From contig JACQRB010000026.1 of the NCBI GenBank assembly GCA_016206685.1, positions 1-13,971 on the forward strand: a stretch of 13,971 nt of DNA, in the 5' to 3' direction. Each line of letters opens with the position of its first letter. Position 1 is the first letter of the stretch. This document shows positions 6,408 to 13,207 of this stretch, in pieces. The stretch is from Candidatus Omnitrophota bacterium (lineage in GTDB: Bacteria; Omnitrophota; Gorgyraeia; Aquiviventales; Aquiviventaceae). A program made the position numbers and the translations under genes. The notes beneath the pieces are model-generated. The model ran no database searches. It worked only from the letters and a program-made list of their open reading frames with translations, and was not told where the DNA came from.

Positions 6408-7736
6408 ATGCAGGCCGCGGCGGTTTCGGTGTGGATGCTGGCCATGGTCGCGGGCTTATGTTGGGCCCGGTGGGCCGTCGCGACGCTCGCGACGGCGTCG
6501 GTGCTCACCAGCGGCGCGCTCCAGTTGAGCCACCTCGGAGGGCCGGCCGGCTGGGTTGGGGTGATCGCCGTCGGCGTCACGCCGTGGCTCCTGGCGTCAC
6601 AGCGCAGCCGCTACGAGCGCCGGGTCAAGCGCCTGCAGGCCAGGGAATCCGTGAAGCTGAGTCAGTTGCAGGAACACGGGCTACTCCGCCTGCAGCGGGA
6701 GAATGAGGAACGCGAATCAACCATCACCCAGATTACGACGCTCTATCATGTGACGAAAGCGACCGCTCGCGCCTTGCACGTCCAGGAGCTGTTCGCGTTT
6801 TCTCTGGAGCTTGTGCCGAAGTTGCTGGACGTCAAGGGGCTGCGGCTGATCGATCTGGTGCATCAGGTTGACGACTCCCCGCTCACCCTGCGGGCGCATC
6901 GGGTGTCCGACGGGCGGCTGCTTCGGGATGAGATCAACGCCATCCTCCCGATCGAACGGGCCGTCATCCAGCAGGTGGCGCGCGCCGGCGCCGCGTCGAC
7001 GTCGGAGGCGACGGCCCTCGAGGGCTCCTTGCCGACGGGACTCACGCGCCTGGCCTGGGCGCCGCTGTGGAACGAGCAACGGCCGATCGGCGTCGTGATC
7101 GCCGACGACCTGCCACCGGACCAAGCGGACACCCTCTCGATCGTGGCCAACCAGCTCTCGCTGCAACTGACCCGGGTGCATCTCTACGAGGCCATCGAAG
7201 CGATGGCCATCACCGACACCCTGACCGGATTGTTGGTGCGTCGCTACTTCCTCGAGTTGGCGGCTGAGGAGCTGCAACGGTCCGCGCGCCATGGACTGCC
7301 CTGCACGGTGATCATGACCGACCTGGATTTCTTCAAGGCGAAGAACGACACCTACGGGCACCTGGTGGGCGACGTCGTCCTGCGCGAGGTGGCCCAGCTG
7401 GTGCACAAGAACCTGCGCGGCATTGATCTGATCGCGCGCTACGGGGGGGAAGAATTCGTGCTCCTGCTGGTGGAAACCGGTCCCGACCAGGCCGCGCCGA
7501 TTGCGGAGCGGTTGCGGCAGCTGATGGAGGTGCACCAGATCCGGGCCTATGACGAAACCCTGAGCCAAACGGTCAGCCTGGGGATCGCCGGCTTTCCGGA
7601 AGACGGCCGGACGCTTGAGGACTTGATCGCGCGTGCGGATGAAGCGCTCTATGCCGCCAAGCACGCCGGCCGTAACCGTGTCATCCGCTGGACACCTTCA
7701 GTCCACAGCCCACCGTCCACAGTCCACGGTGCATGA
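6408..7736 (+). CDS. Membrane GAF-like/GGDEF diguanylate cyclase 2 (I-site present)
   Basis: A second 442-residue predicted cyclase with the same layout. It has about three hydrophobic segments in residues 3-63, a charged coiled-coil linker (65-110), a divergent GAF-like sensor (about 115-262) and a GGDEF domain from M266. Catalytic features are D305 in MTDLDFFKAKND, a YGHLVGD loop, and GGEEF at 346-350. The inhibitory site is intact, R337-G-I-D340, five residues before the RYGG turn, so it should be subject to c-di-GMP feedback, unlike its upstream neighbour. ATG 6408 directly abuts the preceding TAG, and the gene shares an ATGA overlap with the ROK kinase. Its last codons are a run of imperfect 7-base repeats (see separate entry), giving an odd PSVHSPPSTVHGA tail. 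The pair probably arose by an old duplication. Confidence 0.92.
   Translation: MQAAAVSVWMLAMVAGLCWARWAVATLATASVLTSGALQLSHLGGPAGWVGVIAVGVTPWLLASQRSRYERRVKRLQARESVKLSQLQEHGLLRLQRENEERESTITQITTLYHVTKATARALHVQELFAFSLELVPKLLDVKGLRLIDLVHQVDDSPLTLRAHRVSDGRLLRDEINAILPIERAVIQQVARAGAASTSEATALEGSLPTGLTRLAWAPLWNEQRPIGVVIADDLPPDQADTLSIVANQLSLQLTRVHLYEAIEAMAITDTLTGLLVRRYFLELAAEELQRSARHGLPCTVIMTDLDFFKAKNDTYGHLVGDVVLREVAQLVHKNLRGIDLIARYGGEEFVLLLVETGPDQAAPIAERLRQLMEVHQIRAYDETLSQTVSLGIAGFPEDGRTLEDLIARADEALYAAKHAGRNRVIRWTPSVHSPPSTVHGA
7700..7734 (+). repeat. Five imperfect 7-base tandem repeats at the cyclase 2 / ROK junction
   Basis: Units read AGTCCAC, AGCCCAC, CGTCCAC, AGTCCAC, then a decayed GGTGCAT. The array fills the last codons of the second cyclase and runs into the ATG of the ROK kinase. 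Copies one and four are identical. It may come from slippage or from an intergenic repeat absorbed into the coding end. Confidence 0.7.
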
Positions 7737-8698
7737 GCCGCTCCGTCACGGTCGGGGTTGATTTCGGGGGCACGAACATCAAGGTCGGGTGCGTGACGCC
7801 CCGTGGGCGGGTGGTTCGCCGCCTCGTCCTTCCGACTCGAGCGCACACCACCCCGGAGACCTTTCTGGACGGCGTGGAGGGAGCGATCGCCCGGTTGTGT
7901 GCGGCGTTGACCATCCGCCGTTCGCAGGTGCGCGGCGTTGGGGTCGGGGTGGCCGGACTCGTTGATGGCTCTCGCGGCGTCATTTACCGGCTCGTCAACG
8001 TCCCCGGCGGCTGGGAGGGCGTCGCGCTTCGACGGTTGCTGGAGCGACGGCTGCGATGCCCGTGCGCGATTGAGAACGACGTCAACGCGGTCGCCCTTGG
8101 CGAGTGGCGCTTCGGGGCCGGCCGCGGCACCCGCCACAGCGTCTACGTGACGCTGGGCACAGGCGTTGGCGGCGGCTTGGTGGTCGACGGGAAGTTAGTC
8201 CGGGGGATCGCCGGCACCGCCGGAGAGATCGGCCATACCGGCGTGCGGCTCAACGGGCCCCGGTGCGCCTGCGGGCGCCGGGGATGTTTGGAGGCATTCG
8301 TGGGGACGGCTGGAATCGTGCGACGCGCCCGGCAGGCCATCCGCGCCGGTAACCGGCCACTGGAGCGGTTAGCGGCCCGCCACGGCGGTCGGTTGTCCCC
8401 GGAGCTGGTCAGCCGGGCGGCGAGGGCCGGCGATCGGGCGGCGAGGGAGATCTGGCAGGAGGTCGGCTGCTACCTGGGGGCCGCGCTGGCGAATGTGGTG
8501 AACCTGCTCAGCCCGGAGCGGATCGTGATCGGCGGCGGCGTCGCAGGCGCCTGGCCGTGGTTTCGGGGGCGGTTGCGCGCGACGGTCCGCGAATTGGCCT
8601 TTGCCGTGCCGGCGCGCGCCTGCCAGATCGTGCGGGCCCAGCTCGGGGATGATGCGGGGATTATCGGAGGAGCCATGTTGGTGGAGGAGGGGCGATGA
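7733..8698 (+). CDS. ROK-family sugar kinase (glucokinase-like)
   Basis: A 321-residue ROK kinase, expected to phosphorylate glucose or another hexose or amino-sugar at the 6-position with ATP. It begins straight at the phosphate-1 loop (VGVDFGGTNIKVG, D10) with no N-terminal helix-turn-helix, so it is an enzyme and not a ROK repressor. Catalytic D116 lies in IENDVNAVALGE, and phosphate-2 is GTGVGGG (142-148). The ROK zinc site is complete: H168 in GEIGHTG, and C178, C180 and C185 in the CACGRRGCLE block. The adenosine motif IVIGGGVAGA is near the C-terminus. Its ATG overlaps the cyclase stop (ATGA), and its own stop overlaps the transaldolase start (ATGA), so translation is probably coupled. 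Glucose specificity is likely from general resemblance but not proven. Confidence 0.92.
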   Translation: MSRSVTVGVDFGGTNIKVGCVTPRGRVVRRLVLPTRAHTTPETFLDGVEGAIARLCAALTIRRSQVRGVGVGVAGLVDGSRGVIYRLVNVPGGWEGVALRRLLERRLRCPCAIENDVNAVALGEWRFGAGRGTRHSVYVTLGTGVGGGLVVDGKLVRGIAGTAGEIGHTGVRLNGPRCACGRRGCLEAFVGTAGIVRRARQAIRAGNRPLERLAARHGGRLSPELVSRAARAGDRAAREIWQEVGCYLGAALANVVNLLSPERIVIGGGVAGAWPWFRGRLRATVRELAFAVPARACQIVRAQLGDDAGIIGGAMLVEEGR

Positions 8699-9378
8699 AG
8701 ATTTTCCTGGATTCTGCGAACCTGAAGGAGATCGAGGAGGCCGTGAAGTGGGGGGCGATTGACGGCATCACCACCAATCCCAGCCTCGTCGCGAAGGAGC
8801 ATCGCGAGTTCCTTCCGCTCATCCAGGAGATCTGTCAACGGGTGAACGGCCCGATCAGCGTCGAGACGGTCTCGCGGGATGCGGCGGGCATGGTCGAGGA
8901 AGGGAAATTGGTCGCCGGCATCCATCCGAACGTCGTCGTGAAATGTCCGCTCACCAAGGAGGGGCTCACCGCCACGCGGCAGTTGACGGCGCAAGGCATC
9001 CGCGTCAACATGACGCTCTGTTTCTCGGCGACGCAGGCCCTCTTGGCCGCCAAGGCCGGCGCCTATTTCATCTCGCCGTTCATCGGCCGGCTGGATGACA
9101 TCAGCCAGGAAGGGATGGCGCTCATCCGGGACATCAAAACGATCTACGCCAACTATCGCTTCACCACCCAGATCCTGGTGGCCAGCGTCCGCCATCCGAT
9201 CCATGTGCTGGAAGCCGCTCGCATCGGCGCCGACATTGCGACGATGCCGTTTGGCGTGTTGGAAGCGCTGGTGAAGCACCCCTTGACGGACATCGGTTTG
9301 GAGCGCTTCCTGCGCGATTGGGAGTCGCTGCCGGCCGAGGCCAAGCAGTTTAAGCCGGCCAGACAACGGGTGGGATGA
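8695..9378 (+). CDS. tal: Transaldolase, TalC/FSA-like small type
   Basis: A 227-residue small transaldolase of the pentose phosphate pathway, which moves a dihydroxyacetone unit between sugar phosphates by a lysine Schiff base. Visible are D6 in FLDSA, TTNPS (26-30), K83 as the Schiff-base lysine in VVKCPLT, SPFIGRLDD, and an HPLTD C-terminal motif. Two positions separate transaldolase from fructose-6-phosphate aldolase. The aldolase has Gln59 and Tyr131 (E. coli numbering), whereas this protein has E57 and F129, the transaldolase state. Transaldolase is therefore preferred over aldolase. The Shine-Dalgarno GGAGGAGG precedes ATG 8695, and both ends overlap neighbours by ATGA. Its place between ROK kinase and lptD suggests a supply of sugar phosphates, possibly for envelope glycans; this is inference. 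Confidence 0.93.
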   Translation: MKIFLDSANLKEIEEAVKWGAIDGITTNPSLVAKEHREFLPLIQEICQRVNGPISVETVSRDAAGMVEEGKLVAGIHPNVVVKCPLTKEGLTATRQLTAQGIRVNMTLCFSATQALLAAKAGAYFISPFIGRLDDISQEGMALIRDIKTIYANYRFTTQILVASVRHPIHVLEAARIGADIATMPFGVLEALVKHPLTDIGLERFLRDWESLPAEAKQFKPARQRVG

Positions 9379-12362
9379 TTGTCTCTCGTCGTCGCCTCTG
9401 GGTTGTCGGAGCGCTGGTCGCCTCCGTGACGGTGGGGGTCCCGCCGTGCTCGACGGACCCGGCGACGGCTCCCGGACACTCGCCTGGGGTTCTCGCTCAG
9501 CCCTCCCAGGAGTCCCTCCAGCGGCACTGGGAGGAAGCCAGACGCCTGATGGCGAATCAGGCCTACCGCGAGGCGTTGCAGGAATTGACGATCATCTTGA
9601 CCCTCACGCCGCGCGATCCGGTGGCGGTGGCGTACCGCAAGCTGTGCGAGAAGCGGTTGGGCCTGACGCGTGAGTTGGGGTCGCTCTCGCCGGAGCAGCT
9701 GGCGGCGCTGGAACGCTCGCTTGGGCAGGAACAACGCGCCCAGGCGCGTGAAGCCGCGCAGCACAAGGCGCTTGAACGCCAGATCGCCAAGCAACAAGCC
9801 AAAGCCGATGCCCAATTGAAAGCGATCAACGACCAGGCCCGTCGCGCCAAGCGCGCCCAGCAGCGGCGCGCCGACGCCGCAGCGATCCAGCGTCGTCGCG
9901 CCAGACAGCAGCAACCCCCGCGCGTGGTCCGTGCTACCCCCGCCCCGCAGCCACCGACTCCGGCAGCTCCTGCGCCAAGTCCGGCTCCCCAGCCGGCGCC
10001 GACGGGCCCGCCATCCCGGACGGTCGAGCTCCAACCGGTTACGGTGCCGACCGAAGCGCCCGAGGAGGCTGAGGAGCTTCCCCCAAGGCCTCCGGGCGCG
10101 GTGCAGATTTTTGCGGACCACATGGACGTCTCCCAGGAGCGCCGCCTCGCCAAGGCCACCGGCCACGTCCGGATCTTGTTTGAGAACGGCTCCTTGACCG
10201 CGGATCGGGTCACGCTCTTTACCGATACCAAGGACGCCTACGCCCAGGGAAGGGTGCGGCTGGAACGGGGCAGCGGGGTCTTCCGCGGCGAGCTGGTGCA
10301 GTACAACCTGACGACGAACAAGGGCCGCTTCATGGGCGGGACCGCGTCCCGGGAGCTGTGGTATGAGCACGGGACGGTCATCGAGCACATCGCCGAAAAC
10401 GTCCTGCGCGTCAACACCGGCTATGTGACCTCGTGCGAGTTCGAGCCTCCGCATTTTCGCTTCCAGGGCCGCTCCGCGACGGTGTTTGCCAATGAGGGCA
10501 TCGTGCGAGGCCGAAACGTGACCCTCGCCGTGGAGGACTTTCCGCTGCTCTACCTGCCGTGGCTGTCCGCCGCCGACCGCCAAACCCCGTTCTTCATCGT
10601 CCCCGGCAAACGAAAACCCTGGGAGCAGTTTGCGCTCATGGGCTACCGGTATGAATGGCCGGAGGGCCAGCGGGGCACGCTGCACCTGGACTGGCGCCGG
10701 GCGTTTTTGTGGGGGGTCGGGGTTGATCACCAGTTCGAAAACGACCAGTTCGGGAAAGGCTTATTGAAGCTGTACTATAACGATAAGCGGTATATTCGCC
10801 GGCTGCAAGGCGAAACGCCCAAGGGGGCGTTCACGAACCGTTACCGCGTGCTCTGGCGCCATCAGTGGCAGCCCGTGCCGGATACCACCGTGGTGACCGA
10901 CCTGCAGAAATACAGCGACGTCGAGTTCCGGAAGGAGTTCCTGTTTCGGGATGAGTTCCTCAAGGACGACAATGTCGACAGCTTCGTCTCCATGGTCACG
11001 AGCGACCCGGATTACACGACGACGCTGCTGCTTCGCAAGCGCCTCAACCGCTTCCAGACGATCACCGAGGCCTATCCGGACCTGACCTTTACGACACGCT
11101 CGCAACGGATTGGAGATACGAATCTGTTTTCCGGAACGACGCTGGGCTTTGCCAATCTTCAAACCAAGACCGCCCACTCGGAACTCGATACCGACGTCGT
11201 CCGGACTTCCTGGACTCAGGATTTCACCTACGCCTGGAATCTGTTTCAGCCCCTTGAGCTGACCCCCAAGATGAGTGTCCAGGAGGCGTACTACACGAAG
11301 GACAAGCAAGGCGGTGCCGAGCGCCCCCAGGGACGGCGGGACCTCATCAGCGGCCAGTTCTCCGGAGGGATGGATGCGAGTCTGAAGCTGTTCCGGGTGT
11401 TTCCCGTGGTCACGGACTTCTGGGGGCTGAACGTCAACCTCCTGCGCCATGTCCTTACGCCGACGGTCTCCTACAGCTATGTCCATCCCCCCACCGTGCC
11501 GAATGACAACTTGAGCTTCGGCGTCGCCGCAGGGAGCGGGAACAAACTGACCTTTGGGATAGAGAACAAGCTACAGACCAAGCGCCGGGTCACGACCGGC
11601 AAGGCGGCGGGAGCTGCCCGCGAGGGGGGCGCCTCGCCGGCTCCCGGCGACGCCAAAGGGTTGCGCAGCGTGGATCTGGCCCGCTTCCTGATTTCGCTTC
11701 CCTACTCCTTCCGCGGGCATGAGAACAAACAGGGCGGGCGCCTGGGGGATTGGAGCTTTGATCTGGAGTTGTTCCCCTGGCCGTGGCTGCGGCTGGAGTC
11801 GGACTGGACCTACCTCAGCCATCTCGTCGCGGGGTCTCGGGATAGCCGGGTGAATAATTGGAACCTGGACCTCGTCATGGTCGGCGGCCAGGGCGACGTG
11901 ACCGCTGAGCAGGCGTCCGACATCCAGGCGCCGAAAGTCCGCAGCCAGGAGATCGGTCCGCAGCTCACCAGCGGGCGGCCCTTATTGCCGCAGGGACAGT
12001 GGTATCTTGGGCTCGGCCACCGGTATTCCCCCAATGACAAGACCGAAGACGTCCTGCAATTCGACTGGCGGCTGAGCGAAAAATGGCAGATCGGCACTTT
12101 CTATCGCTTCACCTTCAAGGAGGTCGTCGGCGGCTCCAAGCGCTTCAACAACCTCCGGGAATACCAGTACGTGCTGACGCGCGATCTCCACGATTGGCTT
12201 GCCGAGGTGGTCTATCGGGTGGATCGCGAGTTCGGGGAAGAATTGTTCTTCACGATGACGCTCAAGGCGTATCCCCAGATGCCCATCGAATTCTCCGAAT
12301 CCTACCACCAGCCGAAATTCGGCTCGCAGAGCAGCCCGTTCTCACCGATCAGGGGACGGTGA
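9375..12362 (+). CDS. lptD: LPS-assembly protein LptD with an unusual N-terminal TPR-like/coiled-coil extension
   Basis: A 995-residue outer-membrane translocon that would insert lipopolysaccharide into the outer leaflet. A basic start and hydrophobic stretch (residues 6-24) form a signal peptide, with possible cleavage after VLA near 41. Residues about 47-95 look like a helical TPR-type hairpin, 105-178 a highly charged coiled coil, and 180-240 a Pro/Ala-rich linker. The LptA/OstA beta-jellyroll starts at V243 (VQIFADHMDVS to about 335). The conserved VTSCEFEPP block contains C354, and a VEDFPLLYLPWLSAAD segment leads into the barrel (about 400-995). The only cysteines are C25, C91 and C354; the adjacent C-terminal Cys pair of E. 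coli LptD is missing. The ATG overlaps the transaldolase stop. LptD is the best call, although sequence outside the family blocks is divergent. Confidence 0.85.
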   Translation: MIVSRRRLWVVGALVASVTVGVPPCSTDPATAPGHSPGVLAQPSQESLQRHWEEARRLMANQAYREALQELTIILTLTPRDPVAVAYRKLCEKRLGLTRELGSLSPEQLAALERSLGQEQRAQAREAAQHKALERQIAKQQAKADAQLKAINDQARRAKRAQQRRADAAAIQRRRARQQQPPRVVRATPAPQPPTPAAPAPSPAPQPAPTGPPSRTVELQPVTVPTEAPEEAEELPPRPPGAVQIFADHMDVSQERRLAKATGHVRILFENGSLTADRVTLFTDTKDAYAQGRVRLERGSGVFRGELVQYNLTTNKGRFMGGTASRELWYEHGTVIEHIAENVLRVNTGYVTSCEFEPPHFRFQGRSATVFANEGIVRGRNVTLAVEDFPLLYLPWLSAADRQTPFFIVPGKRKPWEQFALMGYRYEWPEGQRGTLHLDWRRAFLWGVGVDHQFENDQFGKGLLKLYYNDKRYIRRLQGETPKGAFTNRYRVLWRHQWQPVPDTTVVTDLQKYSDVEFRKEFLFRDEFLKDDNVDSFVSMVTSDPDYTTTLLLRKRLNRFQTITEAYPDLTFTTRSQRIGDTNLFSGTTLGFANLQTKTAHSELDTDVVRTSWTQDFTYAWNLFQPLELTPKMSVQEAYYTKDKQGGAERPQGRRDLISGQFSGGMDASLKLFRVFPVVTDFWGLNVNLLRHVLTPTVSYSYVHPPTVPNDNLSFGVAAGSGNKLTFGIENKLQTKRRVTTGKAAGAAREGGASPAPGDAKGLRSVDLARFLISLPYSFRGHENKQGGRLGDWSFDLELFPWPWLRLESDWTYLSHLVAGSRDSRVNNWNLDLVMVGGQGDVTAEQASDIQAPKVRSQEIGPQLTSGRPLLPQGQWYLGLGHRYSPNDKTEDVLQFDWRLSEKWQIGTFYRFTFKEVVGGSKRFNNLREYQYVLTRDLHDWLAEVVYRVDREFGEELFFTMTLKAYPQMPIEFSESYHQPKFGSQSSPFSPIRGR

Positions 12363-12369
12363 CCGTCAC

Positions 12370-12376
12370 AAGGAGG
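12370..12376 (+). promoter_or_regulatory. Near-perfect Shine-Dalgarno for the outer-membrane barrel gene
   Basis: AAGGAGG ends six bases before ATG 12383 and directly touches the in-frame ATG at 12377. Spacing favours 12383 as the true start. It is the strongest ribosome site in the window. Confidence 0.8.
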
Positions 12377-12382
12377 ATGCTG

Positions 12383-13123
12383 ATGTCACGCGCAGCCCGC
12401 AGAGCCACAGGCGTGCTGTCGTCTGCCTGGGTGGTCGTGATGGTCCTCCGGGCTCCGTGTGGGGTGTGGGCGGAAGAGGTCGGCAGCCCCGCCGGCATCC
12501 TCAAGAAAGGCCAGTGGGCGATGGAGGCAGGCGGTGGCGCCGTGTTTGGGAGAGAGGTGAACCCCTCCGGGTCCAAGGCCACCGTGTATCAGCTCGGGCA
12601 CCGGCGCGGCTTTGGCTTGACCGACTGGCTGAGTCTCTACGGCAAGATCGGCGCCGCCTATCTTGAGGTGAAAGACACGTCCATCAAACGGTCCTCCAAC
12701 TCTTCCTCGACGATTCGGTTTAACGGCGCCGTGCTCGTTGACCTGCAGCTCAAGAGCCGGTTCTGGCGGCATGTGAAGACCGGGTTGGAGTGGGACGGGA
12801 GCTTCCAGTACGTGTATCTGCGCGCGCGCCACCGCGGCAGCAACGACGGGACGTGGCAGGAGTGGGTGGGCTCGACGAGCGTCGCCAAATCAATGGGCCG
12901 GCTCACGCCCTACCTGGGCGTCAAGTATTCTCTCACGAACTTCAAGACGAAGATCCGCGACGGGAGCGCCTTGATCCAGCGCACCTACAAGAACGACGTC
13001 CCGGTGGGGGCGTTCTTCGGCACCGACCTGCATTTCGGCCCGTCGGAGGACGTGATTCTCAACGTCGAAACCTCCTATCTGGGCGGTCCTGAGCTGGACA
13101 TCGCGGTCAAATATCTCTTTTAG
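12383..13123 (+). CDS. Small outer-membrane beta-barrel protein, unknown function
   Basis: A 246-residue exported protein with no name I can assign. The first ~30 residues form a signal peptide (MSRAARR, then a hydrophobic VVVMVLRAPCGVWA) with likely cleavage after VWA. The rest has repeated beta-strand patterns of alternating polar and hydrophobic residues, such as ATVYQLGHRRGFGLTDWLSL, SLYGKIGAAYLEV, GAVLVDLQLKSRF and TPYLGVKYSLTNF. It ends in VKYLF, a terminal Phe as in Bam-assembled barrels, so an 8-12-strand barrel is likely. The start is ATG 12383, set by the AAGGAGG site; a longer open frame from 12083 runs through lptD and is not used. It follows lptD by 20 bases and may be an associated envelope protein. 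A porin, adhesin or barrel enzyme cannot be told apart from sequence alone. Confidence 0.8.
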   Translation: MSRAARRATGVLSSAWVVVMVLRAPCGVWAEEVGSPAGILKKGQWAMEAGGGAVFGREVNPSGSKATVYQLGHRRGFGLTDWLSLYGKIGAAYLEVKDTSIKRSSNSSSTIRFNGAVLVDLQLKSRFWRHVKTGLEWDGSFQYVYLRARHRGSNDGTWQEWVGSTSVAKSMGRLTPYLGVKYSLTNFKTKIRDGSALIQRTYKNDVPVGAFFGTDLHFGPSEDVILNVETSYLGGPELDIAVKYLF

Positions 13124-13135
13124 AGAGCCAAGGCA

Positions 13136-13164
13136 TTGCCAGCCGCCCGGTTCTTTTCTATAAT
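13136..13164 (+). promoter_or_regulatory. Predicted strong sigma-70 promoter for ugd
   Basis: TTGCCA (13136-13141, five of six) and a perfect TATAAT (13159-13164) are separated by exactly 17 bases. They lie in an AT-rich pocket of an otherwise GC-rich window. Transcription should begin near 13171, leaving a leader of about 37 bases. This marks a new transcription unit after the lptD/barrel genes. Confidence 0.75.
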
Positions 13165-13207
13165 AGATTTTTCCTGCTTTCGTTCTGGCTTCCAGTGAGC
13201 ATGCAGC

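Noticed and set aside
9441..9449. Lipoprotein signal in LptD at C25
   Set aside because: The residues before the cysteine are V-P-P, which does not match a lipobox, and LptD proteins are integral barrels and not lipoproteins.
9153..10730. 525-codon open frame on the minus strand
   Set aside because: It is the antisense shadow of lptD and the transaldolase gene, Arg/Gly/Leu-rich as expected for GC-rich antisense frames, with no recognisable domain.
12083..12382. N-terminal 100 codons of the long open frame leading into the barrel gene
   Set aside because: They lie inside lptD in another frame, and the AAGGAGG site plus signal peptide place the real start at 12383.
13114..13126. 5-bp hairpin TCTCT/AGAGA at the end of the barrel gene as a terminator
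   Set aside because: The stem is short and weak, overlaps the stop codon, and has no T tract directly after it.
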